A DNA stretch of 18,886 nucleotides from Intestinimonas timonensis (GCF_900626145.1 NZ_LR130817.1:30507-49392), one strand, 5' to 3'. Shown: positions 7,118-15,770, counted from the stretch's first letter. A program made the numbers and translations. Notes: generated by a model not told the origin, from the letters alone.

Positions 7118-8044
7118 ATGGCGGAAAAGGGAAGGTTTGCCCCCAGCTCCAGCGGGCGGATGCACCTGGGGAATCTGTTTTCCTTCTATGTAGCCTGGCT
7201 GGATGCCAGGTCGGTGGGGGGGCGAGTGGTCCTGCGGATGGAGGACCTGGATCCGGACCGCACCGGGGAGCCCTGGACCAGCCACATCGTGGAGGACCTG
7301 CGGTGGCTGGGGCTGGATTGGGACGAGGGCTACGGTGTGGGAGGTCCCGACGGGCCCTACTGCCAGCGGGAGCGCACCGCTCTCTATGACGAGGCCTTTG
7401 CGCGGCTCCAGTCCCTGGATGTGATCTATCCCTGTTGGTGCAGCCGGGCCCAGAGGCTGGCGGCCTCGGCGCCCCACCCCGGGGAGGAGCGAGACCTGGG
7501 CCACTGTCCCTGCCGGGACCTCTCCCGGGCAGAGCGGGAGGCGAGGGCCATGGTAAAGGCGCCGGCCTGGAAGACGGCCCTCCCCCACGAGACCATCCGG
7601 TTCCAAGACCTCATCCAGGGCGAACAAGCCTTTGACCTGGCCCGGGACTGCGGCGACTTTGTCATCCGCCGGGCCGACGGGGTGTACGGCTACCAGCTGG
7701 CGGTGACGGTGGATGACTCCCTCATGGGGGTGACCCGGGTGGTCCGGGGCCGGGACCTGCTGGACTCCGCGGCCCGGCAGCTCTGGCTCATGAAGCAGCT
7801 GGGGTATCCTGCGCCGGTCTATGCCCATGTGCCTCTTCTGCTGGCGCCGGATGGGCGTCGCCTATCCAAACGAGAGCGGGACCTGGACATGGGTGCACTC
7901 CGAAAGACACATTCTCCCCGTGAACTGCACTCTCTGCTGTGGGGGATGTTGAGCATGCTTGATAACACAGAGGTGGAACAGAACTTTAAAATAGAGAAAA
8001 TCAGGAAAGAGGATATTTATATAGAGCTTTCCGAACTAATTTAA
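7118..8044 (+). CDS. gluQ: Glutamyl-Q tRNA(Asp) synthetase
   Basis: This 308-residue protein is a truncated GluRS-like enzyme that attaches glutamate to queuosine in the anticodon of tRNA(Asp). It begins GRFAPSSSGRMHLGN, with HLGN (16-19) as the HIGH motif. MEDLDPDR (41-48) and LSKRE (249-253) as the KMSKS-like motif follow. CWC (106-108) with CPC (130-132) could supply the zinc ligands typical of this family. There is no anticodon-binding domain, unlike the roughly 480-residue GltX. ATG 7118 follows GGAGGAG (7101-7107); the in-frame upstream start at 7028 overlaps the promoter and adds non-conserved sequence. The last 30 codons are markedly AT-rich. The tail NFKIEKIRKEDI still resembles the usual C-terminal segment, so the gene appears complete though shortened there. 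Confidence 0.87.
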   Translation: MAEKGRFAPSSSGRMHLGNLFSFYVAWLDARSVGGRVVLRMEDLDPDRTGEPWTSHIVEDLRWLGLDWDEGYGVGGPDGPYCQRERTALYDEAFARLQSLDVIYPCWCSRAQRLAASAPHPGEERDLGHCPCRDLSRAEREARAMVKAPAWKTALPHETIRFQDLIQGEQAFDLARDCGDFVIRRADGVYGYQLAVTVDDSLMGVTRVVRGRDLLDSAARQLWLMKQLGYPAPVYAHVPLLLAPDGRRLSKRERDLDMGALRKTHSPRELHSLLWGMLSMLDNTEVEQNFKIEKIRKEDIYIELSELI

Positions 8045-8048
8045 CAAT

Positions 8049-8076
8049 TTTACAAGAACTTTACAAAAACTATACT
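8049..8076 (+). promoter_or_regulatory. Promoter candidate upstream of the first NhaC gene
   Basis: TTTACA (8049-8054) and TATACT (8071-8076) are separated by 16 bases, directly after the gluQ stop codon. A second, weaker pair, TTGTAA (8097-8102) and TAGGGT (8120-8125) with a 17-base spacer, ends six bases before the 18-mer shared with the second NhaC leader. Either could drive the gene. Confidence 0.5.
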
Positions 8077-8130
8077 AAAATTTGACAGGCCAACACTTGT
8101 AATTAAGCACAAAAACTGGTAGGGTAACAA

Positions 8131-8148
8131 GTGGGAATTGGTTTGGTT
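8131..8148 (+). repeat. 18-base leader sequence, copy 1
   Basis: GTGGGAATTGGTTTGGTT occurs here and again, identically, at 10138-10155 in front of the second NhaC gene. The bases around the two copies are unrelated, so this short block is conserved beyond its surroundings. See the finding on this sequence. Confidence 0.7.
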
Positions 8149-8265
8149 TTGCACAAATACCTTCGTATGGCACCTGTCACTGGCGATCGGTTTGGGAAAC
8201 AGCATAAGTCCTGTCCACAGCAGAGCATGTCTCAATCATCGCACCATTTGAAAGGGAGGTTAACC

Positions 8266-9921
8266 ATGCAAGGCACAAAGAGGAGGATTATCCCCTTTAT
8301 TCTGGCTCTGGCAGCAATCACCGGACTTCTGATGACCACCGCTTTCGCTGAGGGCGAAGCGGAATACGTCAGCAGCTTCTTCGCACAGCCCCTGTCGCTC
8401 CTGCCCCCTGTATTGGCCATCGCGCTGGCCCTGATCACCAAGGAAGTTTATACGTCCCTGTTCCTGGGCTGCCTGGTGGGCGGCTTCCTGTACGCCAACT
8501 TCAACCCTGTGATGGCCGTTACCAGTGTGTATGACATGATCGCCGCCAAGGTCGGCGACAACATGGGCATCGTGGTGTTCCTGGTGTCCCTGGGCTTCAT
8601 CGTGGTACTGATGAACCGCTCCGGCGGCTCCAAGGCCTACGGCGACTGGGCCAAGAAGGTCATCAAGACCCGCCGCGGCGCTCTGCTGGCCACCATGATC
8701 CTGGCTCTGGTGCTGGGCGTTGACGACTACTTCAACAACCTGACCACCGGTAACGTGATGCGTCCTGTGACCGACGGCCACAAGATCTCCCGCGCCAAGC
8801 TGGCCTACATGATCGACTCTACGGCTGCCCCTGTGTGTATCATGATGCCCATCTCTTCCTGGGCGGCGGCAGTGTCCGGCGTGGCCGAGTCCATGGAGGG
8901 TGTTTCCGGTCTGCAGCTGTTCATCAGCGCCATCCCCTGGAACTATTACGCTATCCTGACCATCTTCACTCTGATTATCCTGGCTGTCTTCGACATCGAC
9001 TTCGGCCCCATGAAGGTCCACGAGGACAACGCCAAGCGCGGCGATATCTACACCACTCCCGAGCGGCCCTATGCCGACGCCGATGACGAGAAGAAGAATT
9101 CCACCAACGGCAAGGTGATCGACCTGGTCATCCCCGTCATTGTGCTCATTATCTCCTGCGTCAGCGGCCTGCTGTACACCGGCGGCTTCTTCACACCCGA
9201 CAGCGGCACCTACATGAACGTGATGGACGCCTTCGCCAACTGTACTGCCGCTACGGGCCTGATGTACGGCTCCTTCATCGTGGTCATCTTCTGCTTCATC
9301 TACTTCCTGATCATTCGCAGAAGCATGAGCTTTGTCCAGGTCACCGACTGTATCGCCGAGGGCTTTAAGGTCATGGTGCCCGCTATCTTGATCCTGACCT
9401 TTGCCTGGACCATCAGCGGCGTGACCAACGATCTGCTGGGCGCCAAGTACTTCGTGGAGGCGGCCATGCAGAGCTCCGCTGAGTCTCTGGCCAACTTCCT
9501 GCCCGGTGTCATCTTCCTGGTGGCCTGCGGCCTGGCTTTCGCCACCGGCACCTCCTGGGGCACCTTCGGCATCCTGATCCCCATCGTGGTGGCCACCTTC
9601 GGCGTGGACTCCGGCACGATCCTCACCGTTGGCCTGGGCGCCTGCCTGGGCGGCGCGGTTATGGGTGACCACTGCTCCCCCATCTCCGATACCACCATCC
9701 TGGCCTCCACCGGCGCTCAGTGCTACCACCTCAACCACGTGAAGACCCAGATCCCCTATGCGGTGACGGTGGCAGCGGTCGCCTTCGTCAACCACATCCT
9801 GGCTGGCCTGATCCAGAACGTGGTCATCAACCTCATCATCGCTCTGGCTTCTATGTTCGCGGTATTGATGATTATTCGGGCTGTGACTTCCAAGAAGTCG
9901 GCTCCTGTCGCGAGCAAGTAA
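8266..9921 (+). CDS. NhaC-family sodium/proton antiporter-type transporter, copy 1
   Basis: This 551-residue polytopic membrane protein belongs to the NhaC branch of the ion transporter superfamily. Family motifs are clear: GVDDYFNNLTTGNVMRP (from residue 151), DSTAAPVCIMMPISSWAA, and GDHCSPISDTTILASTGAQC (from residue 467) followed by HLNHVKTQIPYA. About eleven or twelve helices are apparent. The N-terminus looks like a cleavable signal peptide: KRR, a hydrophobic run, then AFA before EGE. ATG 8266 follows AAAGGGAGG (8251-8259); the frame is open further upstream, but that part lies in the leader. NhaC-family members in Firmicutes include proton/sodium antiporters, the malate/lactate antiporter MleN and predicted amino-acid carriers, so the substrate cannot be fixed from sequence. 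Confidence 0.9.
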   Translation: MQGTKRRIIPFILALAAITGLLMTTAFAEGEAEYVSSFFAQPLSLLPPVLAIALALITKEVYTSLFLGCLVGGFLYANFNPVMAVTSVYDMIAAKVGDNMGIVVFLVSLGFIVVLMNRSGGSKAYGDWAKKVIKTRRGALLATMILALVLGVDDYFNNLTTGNVMRPVTDGHKISRAKLAYMIDSTAAPVCIMMPISSWAAAVSGVAESMEGVSGLQLFISAIPWNYYAILTIFTLIILAVFDIDFGPMKVHEDNAKRGDIYTTPERPYADADDEKKNSTNGKVIDLVIPVIVLIISCVSGLLYTGGFFTPDSGTYMNVMDAFANCTAATGLMYGSFIVVIFCFIYFLIIRRSMSFVQVTDCIAEGFKVMVPAILILTFAWTISGVTNDLLGAKYFVEAAMQSSAESLANFLPGVIFLVACGLAFATGTSWGTFGILIPIVVATFGVDSGTILTVGLGACLGGAVMGDHCSPISDTTILASTGAQCYHLNHVKTQIPYAVTVAAVAFVNHILAGLIQNVVINLIIALASMFAVLMIIRAVTSKKSAPVASK

Positions 9922-9943
9922 GAACTTATTCCATTTGTATACA

Positions 9944-9975
9944 AGAGAGACGGGTGAAAACCCGTCTCTCTTTTT
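9944..9975 (+). terminator. Terminator after the first NhaC gene
   Basis: A perfect 12-base-pair stem (9944-9955 with 9960-9971) closes on a GAAA tetraloop and runs into TTTTT (9971-9975). It makes the first NhaC gene a single-gene transcript. Confidence 0.92.
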
Positions 9976-10104
9976 ATATTTTGCATAACTGGAATCTGCA
10001 ATTTAAACCGAAAAAGAAATGCAAGTTTTTGCAGTAAAACGGACAAATATAGTCATACAATATAAAACAAGCATCTTCCAAAAACAAGTTTTTATGAAAA
10101 TTGC

Positions 10105-10133
10105 TTGTCATTTACAAAAATTTGTGTTATCCT
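10105..10133 (+). promoter_or_regulatory. Promoter of the second NhaC gene
   Basis: TTGTCA (10105-10110) and TATCCT (10128-10133) are separated by 17 bases. The predicted start near 10140 falls at the beginning of the 18-mer shared with the first NhaC leader. Confidence 0.65.
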
Positions 10134-10137
10134 AGCT

Positions 10138-10155
10138 GTGGGAATTGGTTTGGTT
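10138..10155 (+). repeat. 18-base leader sequence, copy 2
   Basis: This is identical to 8131-8148. It begins five bases after the -10 element, so it would form the first bases of the transcript, or sit where a start-site regulator would bind. Confidence 0.7.
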
Positions 10156-10231
10156 ACCTCAGCAACAGCAACACTCACGCGTTTAGATCCACACCTTGAA
10201 AACTGCATATGTTGATAAAGGGAGGAACAAC

Positions 10232-11893
10232 ATGAGTAGAACCAAGAGGAATTTGATTCCCCTTCTTTTGGTCGTGGCAGCTCTGGCAGGGCTCCTGATG
10301 ACCACCGCTTTCGCCGAGGGCGATACCGAGTATGTCAGCAATTTCTTTGCACAGCCCCTGTCTCTTCTGCCCCCTGTACTGGCCATTGTGCTGGCCCTGA
10401 TCACCAAGGAAGTTTACACATCTCTGTTCCTGGGCTGCCTGGTGGGCGGCTTCCTGTACGCCAACTTCAACCCCGTGCTGGCTGTCACCAGTGTGTATGA
10501 CACCATTGCCTCCAAGGTAGCGGACAACATGGGTATCGTGGTGTTCCTGGTGTCTCTGGGCTTCATCGTGGTGCTGATGAACCGCTCCGGCGGCTCCAAG
10601 GCCTACGGCGACTGGGCCAAGAAGGTCATCAAGACCCGCCGCGGCGCTCTGCTGGCCACCATGATTCTGGCTCTGGTGCTGGGCGTTGACGACTACTTCA
10701 ACAACCTGACCACCGGTAACGTGATGCGTCCTGTGACCGACGGCCACCAGATCTCCCGTGCCAAGCTGGCCTACATGATCGACTCTACGGCCGCCCCTGT
10801 GTGTATCATGATGCCCATCTCTTCCTGGGCGGCGGCAGTGTCCGGCGTGGCCGAGTCCATGGAGGGTGTTTCCGGTCTGCAGCTGTTCATCAGCGCCATC
10901 CCCTGGAACTACTACGCTATCCTGACCATCTTCACCCTGATCGTTCTGGCTGTCTTTGATGAGGACTTCGGTCCCATGAAGGTCCATGAGGACAACGCCA
11001 AGCGGGGCGACATCTACACCACTCCCGAGCGGCCCTTCGAGGGTGCCGACGATGAGAGCAAGAACTCCACCAACGGCAAAGTGGTCGATCTGGTCATCCC
11101 CGTTGTCGTCCTCATTATCTCCTGCGTCAGCGGTCTGCTGTTCACCGGCGGCTTCTTCACCCCCGACAGCGGCACCTACATGAACGTGCTGGACGCCTTT
11201 GCCAACTGCTCCGCTGCCAGCGGCCTGATGTACGGCTCCTTCATCGTGGTCATCTTCTGCTTCATCTACTTCCTGGTGATCCGCAGAAGCATGAGCTTTG
11301 TCCAGGTCACCGACTGTATCGCCGAGGGCTTCAAGGTCATGGTGCCCGCCATCCTGATTCTGACCTTTGCGTGGACCATCAGCGGCGTGACCAACGATCT
11401 GCTCGGCGCTAAGTACTTCGTGGAGCACTTCATGCAGGCCTATGCCAAGTCTCTGGCCAACCTGCTGCCCGCCGTGATTTTCGTGGTGTCCGTGTTCCTG
11501 GCCTTCGCTACCGGCACCTCCTGGGGTACCTTCGGTATCCTGATTCCCATCGTGGTGGCCACCTTCGGCGTGGACGCCGGTACCATCCTCACCATCGGTC
11601 TGGGCGCCTGCCTGGCCGGCGCCGTGTGCGGCGACCACTGCTCCCCCATCTCCGATACCACCATCCTGGCCTCCACTGGTGCTCAGTGCTACCACCTCAA
11701 CCACGTGAAGACCCAGCTGCCCTATGCGTTGACTGTGGCTGCCGTCTCCTTCGTGAACTACATCCTGGCTGGCCTGATCCAGAACGTGGTCATCAACCTG
11801 ATCATTGCATTCGCTTCCATGTTCGCGGTGCTCATGATCCTGCGTGCCACCATCGGCAAAGACAAGGTCAACGCCAGAGCTGCAGCGAAGTAA
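10232..11893 (+). CDS. NhaC-family sodium/proton antiporter-type transporter, copy 2
   Basis: This 553-residue protein is a close paralogue of the preceding transporter: by eye about nine residues in ten match. It keeps the same motifs, GVDDYFNNLTTGNVMRP and GDHCSPISDTTILASTGAQC, and the same signal-like N-terminus ending AFAEGD. Differences cluster in the first 25 residues, a loop around ERPFEGADDESK, the segment VEHFMQAYAKSLANLLPAVIFVVSVF and the C-terminal tail. The central part is almost identical even at the DNA level, which suggests recent duplication or gene conversion. ATG 10232 follows AAAGGGAGG at a normal distance. The gene has its own promoter and terminator, so the two copies can be expressed under different conditions. 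The substrate is not determined. Confidence 0.9.
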   Translation: MSRTKRNLIPLLLVVAALAGLLMTTAFAEGDTEYVSNFFAQPLSLLPPVLAIVLALITKEVYTSLFLGCLVGGFLYANFNPVLAVTSVYDTIASKVADNMGIVVFLVSLGFIVVLMNRSGGSKAYGDWAKKVIKTRRGALLATMILALVLGVDDYFNNLTTGNVMRPVTDGHQISRAKLAYMIDSTAAPVCIMMPISSWAAAVSGVAESMEGVSGLQLFISAIPWNYYAILTIFTLIVLAVFDEDFGPMKVHEDNAKRGDIYTTPERPFEGADDESKNSTNGKVVDLVIPVVVLIISCVSGLLFTGGFFTPDSGTYMNVLDAFANCSAASGLMYGSFIVVIFCFIYFLVIRRSMSFVQVTDCIAEGFKVMVPAILILTFAWTISGVTNDLLGAKYFVEHFMQAYAKSLANLLPAVIFVVSVFLAFATGTSWGTFGILIPIVVATFGVDAGTILTIGLGACLAGAVCGDHCSPISDTTILASTGAQCYHLNHVKTQLPYALTVAAVSFVNYILAGLIQNVVINLIIAFASMFAVLMILRATIGKDKVNARAAAK

Positions 11894-11934
11894 GACAGAC
11901 ATTTTTCTCTCCGCTTATCTGACCCATCCAAATT

Positions 11935-11967
11935 CAAAAGCCCACCGGCTGTGCTGGTGGGCTTTTG
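11935..11967 (+). terminator. Terminator after the second NhaC gene
   Basis: A 12-base-pair stem (11935-11946 with 11956-11967) is extended inward by three further pairs around a TGT loop. The T tract is short (four T within the 3' arm), so the terminator may be less efficient, but the stem is strong and well placed 41 bases after the stop codon. Confidence 0.75.
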
Positions 11968-12048
11968 TCGTGCTCAGGCCAGGAAAGGTCTGGTGCTTGG
12001 GAGTGCAGAGATAGAGGACAGATCTTTCCAGCTTTTGTGCTCAATGGC

Positions 12049-12077
12049 TTGACTTTTGGGGAAAATCTAAATATAAT
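12049..12077 (+). promoter_or_regulatory. Strong sigma-A promoter of the valS operon
   Basis: TTGACT (12049-12054) and a perfect TATAAT (12072-12077) are separated by 17 bases. Transcription would start near 12084, at the head of the T-box leader. Confidence 0.88.
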
Positions 12078-12083
12078 AGCTCT

Positions 12084-12382
12084 GATAGAGCGGCTTGATG
12101 GGCCGCTTCCACGGAGATCTGTGCGGTCTCCGGAAAAGGCGACGATGGGAAAGAGTACGTCTGTTACCTGGGTACAGAGAGGAGCCGGTCGGTGCAAGGC
12201 TCTCCGGGATGGACGGAAGGTGGTCCCGGAGCTCTGCGGCCTAACGGACATTTGACTGTCCTGGTAAGCCGCGGCGTTTGTCTGCGTTACAGACGGAAAG
12301 AGCGCGGACGTTTCGATGTCCGAATTCAGGTGGTACCGCGGAGCGATCCGCCCTGAAGCCTATGGGGCTTCAGGGCGTTTTT
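12084..12382 (+). promoter_or_regulatory. T-box leader, probably sensing tRNA(Val)
   Basis: The leader holds the conserved T-box sequence AGGTGGTACCGCGG (12328-12341), which pairs with the uncharged tRNA acceptor end in the antiterminator. It also holds typical stem I segments (GGGAAAGAGTA near 12148, AGAGAGGAGCC near 12177, and CCCGGAGCTC near 12225). The specifier region reads GAAGGTGGTCCCGGAG. GTG (12220-12222) and GTC (12223-12225) are both valine codons, so the assignment to valine does not depend on the exact alignment. An intrinsic terminator ends the leader. The operon behind it contains valS, as expected. Confidence 0.93.
12349..12382 (+). terminator. T-box-controlled terminator
   Basis: A 12-base-pair stem (12349-12360 with 12366-12377) has the loop TATGG and is followed by five T (12378-12382). 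It lies just after the T-box sequence and is the structure replaced by the antiterminator when uncharged tRNA binds. Confidence 0.92.
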
Positions 12383-12414
12383 CGTATCTGGGACAGAAAG
12401 GCGGTAGAAAGGGA

Positions 12415-13023
12415 ATGGCCCGATTTGAGGTCAAAATGACAGGTGAGACCTTTAACGCATGCACCGAGCAATATATTTTGTTTCGGCGTGCTCGGGAGAT
12501 CGCCGGTGGCAGTTTTAAACTGGTGGTGTTGGTAGAAGCCGTCGCGGCCGTAGCCGCCCTGATACTGGCTGTGTTCCAGCAGGGAGGTGTGGCAAGCCGG
12601 ATCTTCTTCCTCTTTGCAGCGGCGCTGCTGATCTGGAGAGCCGTGAGCAAGGTGCAAGGGAGCGACACCCGCAACTATATCAAAAAGGCCAGGGCCCAGA
12701 CCTTACCGCCGGAGGAGGCGGAAAAGGAGCTGGTGGTGTCCTTCGACGAGGAGGGCTGTACGCTTCAGGCGCCAGGGAGCACTCTGCCAGGTCAGGACGT
12801 GGAGGAACGGAATCTGTTTTCTTACAACCAGGTGACCGGTCTTTACCGCTCTGAGTCCTACTGCCTGGTCGCTTGTGACAAGGCATCCAGCATCTGCTTT
12901 CCGCTGGTCGGCCTGACCGGCGGGACACCGAAGGAGCTGGTGGCATTTCTGGAGGAGCGGTGTGACCGGAAGGCTGCGCGCTATGAGCTCGAGTCCGAAA
13001 AGTTCCAGGCGCTCCTGCGGTGA
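12415..13023 (+). CDS. YcxB-like membrane protein of unknown function
   Basis: This 202-residue protein has a short N-terminal segment, two adjacent membrane helices (about 34-54 and 59-77) and a C-terminal cytoplasmic part of about 120 residues. VVSFDEEGCTLQ, the tyrosine-containing FSYNQVTGLYRSES and the ending FPLVGLTGGTPKELVAFLEERC resemble the YcxB-like domain, a family without a known function. ATG 12415 lies 32 bases after the T-box terminator; the ribosome binding site (GAAAGGG) is weak. An in-frame ATG at 12316 lies inside the leader RNA and is rejected. The gene sits between a valine T-box and valS, so it should be induced together with valS when valine is short. Confidence 0.75.
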   Translation: MARFEVKMTGETFNACTEQYILFRRAREIAGGSFKLVVLVEAVAAVAALILAVFQQGGVASRIFFLFAAALLIWRAVSKVQGSDTRNYIKKARAQTLPPEEAEKELVVSFDEEGCTLQAPGSTLPGQDVEERNLFSYNQVTGLYRSESYCLVACDKASSICFPLVGLTGGTPKELVAFLEERCDRKAARYELESEKFQALLR

Positions 13024-13086
13024 TGCAGGATGGCTGATCCAAAGCTGAAATCAAACGAAGAATACAATATAGGATGTGAAACACCA

Positions 13087-15732
13087 ATGAACAAGGAATT
13101 GCCAAAGGTTTATGAGCCCCAGGAGGTGGAGGGCCGCATCTACGAGATGTGGGAGAAGAACGGCTGCTTTGCCGGCCACCGGGACCCAGATAAGAAGCCC
13201 TTCACCATCGTGATGCCGCCTCCGAACGTGACGGGACAGCTGCACATGGGTCACGCCATGGACTCTACCCTTCAGGATATCCTGATCCGTTTCAAGCGGA
13301 TGCAGGGATACGCCGCTCTGTGGGTGCCCGGCACCGACCACGCCGGTATCGCCACCCAGATCAAGGTGGAGGAGGAGCTCCGGAAGAACGAGGGCCTCAC
13401 CCGCTATGACCTGGGCCGGGAGAAGTTCCTGGAGCGGGTGTGGGACTGGAAGCACAAGTACGGCGGCCGCATCGTGGAGCAGCAGAAGAAGCTGGGTGCC
13501 TCCTGCGACTGGGACCGGTCCCGGTTCACCATGGACGAGGGCCTCTCCAAGGCCGTTCGCCACGTTTTCATCTCCCTCTACAAGAAGGGCCTCATTTATA
13601 AGGGGAGCCGCATCATCAACTGGTGCCCCCACTGCGTCACCGCTCTCTCCGACGCCGAGGTGGAGTATCAGGACAAACCTGGAAACTTCTGGCATATCCG
13701 CTACCCCATCCAGGGTGAGGAGGGCCGGTACGTTATCGTGGCCACCACACGGCCTGAGACCATGCTGGGCGATACCGGCGTGGCTGTCCACCCCGACGAC
13801 GAGCGGTATAAGGACATCGTGGGCAAGAAGTGCATCCTGCCCCTGGTGGGCCGGGAGATGCCCATCGTGGCCGACGAGTACGTGGACATGGAATTCGGTA
13901 CCGGCTGCGTGAAGATGACCCCCGCCCACGACCCCAACGACTTTGAGGTGGGCCTGCGCCAGAACCTGGAGACCATCCGGGTGCTGGACGATAACGGCAA
14001 GATCGTGGAGGGCTATGGCAAATACTCCGGCATGGACCGCTACGAGGCCCGGAAGGCCATCGTAGCCGACCTGGAGGAGCAGGGCTACCTGGTAAAGGTG
14101 GAGCCCCACCAGCACAACGTGGGCACCTGCTACCGCTGCCACAGCGACGTGGAGCCCCTGATCTCCGCCCAGTGGTTTGTGAAGATGGAGCCTTTGGCCA
14201 AGGAGGCCCTGCGGGTGGTCAACGACGGCGAGGTCAAGTTTGTCCCCGACCGGTTCTCCAAGACCTACACCAACTGGATGGAGAATGTCCACGACTGGTG
14301 TATCTCCCGTCAGCTCTGGTGGGGCCATCAGATCCCCGCATGGACCTGCCAGGACTGCGGCCACATCACCGTGTCCGAGGAGGACCCCACCGAGTGTGAG
14401 CACTGCCACTCCAAGCACATCGTCCAGGAGGAGGACGTGCTGGACACCTGGTTCTCCTCCGCCCTGTGGCCCTTCTCCACCCTGGGCTGGCCCGAGGAGA
14501 CCGAGGACTTCAAGTATTTCTATCCCACCGACGTGCTGGTCACCGGCTACGACATCATCTTCTTCTGGGTGGCCCGGATGATCTTCTCCGCCTGTGAGCA
14601 CACCAAGAAGCCGCCCTTCCACACCGTGTTCATACACGGCCTGGTCCGGGACGACAAGGGCCGGAAGATGTCTAAGAGCCTGGGCAACGGCATCGACCCC
14701 CTGGAGATTGCCAACCAGTACGGCGCCGACGCCCTGCGCTTCAACCTGATCACCGGCAACTCCCCCGGAAACGACATGCGCTTCTACACCGAGCGGTGCG
14801 AGGCCATGCGCAACTTTGCCAACAAGATCTGGAACGCCAGCCGCTTCCTGATGATGAACCTGACCATTGAGAAGTGTGAGCTGCCCGAGCACCTGGAGAT
14901 GGAGGACAAGTGGATCCTCTCCAAGCTCAACCGGGTCATCCCCGAGGTCACCGAGAACATGGACAAGTACGAGCTGGGCGTGGCTGCCCAGAAGGTCTAC
15001 GACTTTATCTGGGACGATTACTGTGACTGGTATATCGAGCTCACCAAGTCCCGGCTCCAGGGCGAGGACCAGCAGGCCAAGGAGAACGCCCAGAAGGTGC
15101 TCTGCTATGTCCTCACCGACATCCTCAAGCTCCTCCATCCCTTCATGCCCTTCCTCACCGAGGAGATCTGGCAGGCCCTGCCCCATGACGGCGACTACCT
15201 GATGCTCCAGAAGTGGCCGGAGCACCATGTGGAGCTGGACTTCCCCCAGGAGGAGAAGGCCATGGAGCTCATCATGGACGCCATCGGCGCCGTGCGTACC
15301 CGCCGGTCCGAGATGAATGTGCCCCCCAGCAAGAAGGCCCACCTCACCGTGGCCACCCTGGAGCGGGAGATCTTTGAGGCGGGCATCCCCTTCCTCAAGC
15401 GCCTGGCTTACGCCAGCGATGTCACCGTTACCGGCATGACCGATTCCGGCGCCGAAAGCGGGGAGAGCGCCAAGGGGATGGTTACCGTCATCACCCATGT
15501 TGCCCGGATCTCCATGCCCATGGCCGAGCTGGTGGACATGGAGAAGGAAAAGGCCCGGCTGGAGAAGCAGCTGGGCAAGGACAAGGCTGAGCTGGACAAG
15601 CTCAATACCAAGCTCCAGAACCCCGGCTTTGTGAACAAGGCTCCCGCCAACGTGGTGGAGGCCGAGCGGGAGCGGGCGGAGAAGCTGGCCAACCTCATCG
15701 CCAAACTGGAAGAGCAGCTAGCCGGTATGTGA
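13087..15732 (+). CDS. valS: Valyl-tRNA synthetase
   Basis: This 881-residue class I synthetase is very close to the usual length. It shows [14 protein letters not shown] with HMGH (53-56), KMSKS (527-531), the CP1 editing domain including [34 protein letters not shown], the zinc-type cysteine cluster near CQDCGH and CEHCHSK, the anticodon-binding domain, and a C-terminal coiled-coil tRNA arm (from about [13 protein letters not shown] to the end). I prefer ATG 13087, because conserved sequence starts at [12 protein letters not shown]. An in-frame ATG at 13030 would add 19 non-conserved residues. Neither start has a strong ribosome binding site (AGGATG precedes 13087 by about 12 bases). The gene follows the YcxB-like gene with no terminator, so it is under T-box control. 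Confidence 0.97.
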   Translation: MNKELPKVYEPQEVEGRIYEMWEKNGCFAGHRDPDKKPFTIVMPPPNVTGQLHMGHAMDSTLQDILIRFKRMQGYAALWVPGTDHAGIATQIKVEEELRKNEGLTRYDLGREKFLERVWDWKHKYGGRIVEQQKKLGASCDWDRSRFTMDEGLSKAVRHVFISLYKKGLIYKGSRIINWCPHCVTALSDAEVEYQDKPGNFWHIRYPIQGEEGRYVIVATTRPETMLGDTGVAVHPDDERYKDIVGKKCILPLVGREMPIVADEYVDMEFGTGCVKMTPAHDPNDFEVGLRQNLETIRVLDDNGKIVEGYGKYSGMDRYEARKAIVADLEEQGYLVKVEPHQHNVGTCYRCHSDVEPLISAQWFVKMEPLAKEALRVVNDGEVKFVPDRFSKTYTNWMENVHDWCISRQLWWGHQIPAWTCQDCGHITVSEEDPTECEHCHSKHIVQEEDVLDTWFSSALWPFSTLGWPEETEDFKYFYPTDVLVTGYDIIFFWVARMIFSACEHTKKPPFHTVFIHGLVRDDKGRKMSKSLGNGIDPLEIANQYGADALRFNLITGNSPGNDMRFYTERCEAMRNFANKIWNASRFLMMNLTIEKCELPEHLEMEDKWILSKLNRVIPEVTENMDKYELGVAAQKVYDFIWDDYCDWYIELTKSRLQGEDQQAKENAQKVLCYVLTDILKLLHPFMPFLTEEIWQALPHDGDYLMLQKWPEHHVELDFPQEEKAMELIMDAIGAVRTRRSEMNVPPSKKAHLTVATLEREIFEAGIPFLKRLAYASDVTVTGMTDSGAESGESAKGMVTVITHVARISMPMAELVDMEKEKARLEKQLGKDKAELDKLNTKLQNPGFVNKAPANVVEAERERAEKLANLIAKLEEQLAGM

Positions 15733-15770
15733 GTCAGGACAGCGGCCCTTTCACACAGGAGGAAGACACG

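Larger units (their letters stand above)
9976..10231 (+). other. Intergenic region between the two NhaC genes
   Basis: After the terminator comes about 130 bases of AT-rich sequence in which I see no gene. A promoter (10105-10133), the shared 18-mer (10138-10155), a leader of about 75 bases and a ribosome binding site (AAAGGGAGG, 10217-10225) follow. I recognise no known riboswitch class in this leader. Confidence 0.5.

Noticed and set aside
7118..8044. Full glutamyl-tRNA synthetase (gltX)
   Set aside because: Only 308 residues, no anticodon-binding domain, and cysteine pairs suited to the GluQ zinc site; GluQ fits better.
8131..8265. Known riboswitch class in the NhaC leaders
   Set aside because: Neither leader shows conserved cores of the lysine, fluoride, guanidine or other riboswitches I can recognise, so only the shared 18-mer is reported.
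13030..13086. N-terminal extension of ValS from ATG 13030
   Set aside because: The 19 extra residues are not conserved in ValS and the ATG has no usable ribosome binding site; 13087 is preferred, though its own site is also weak.
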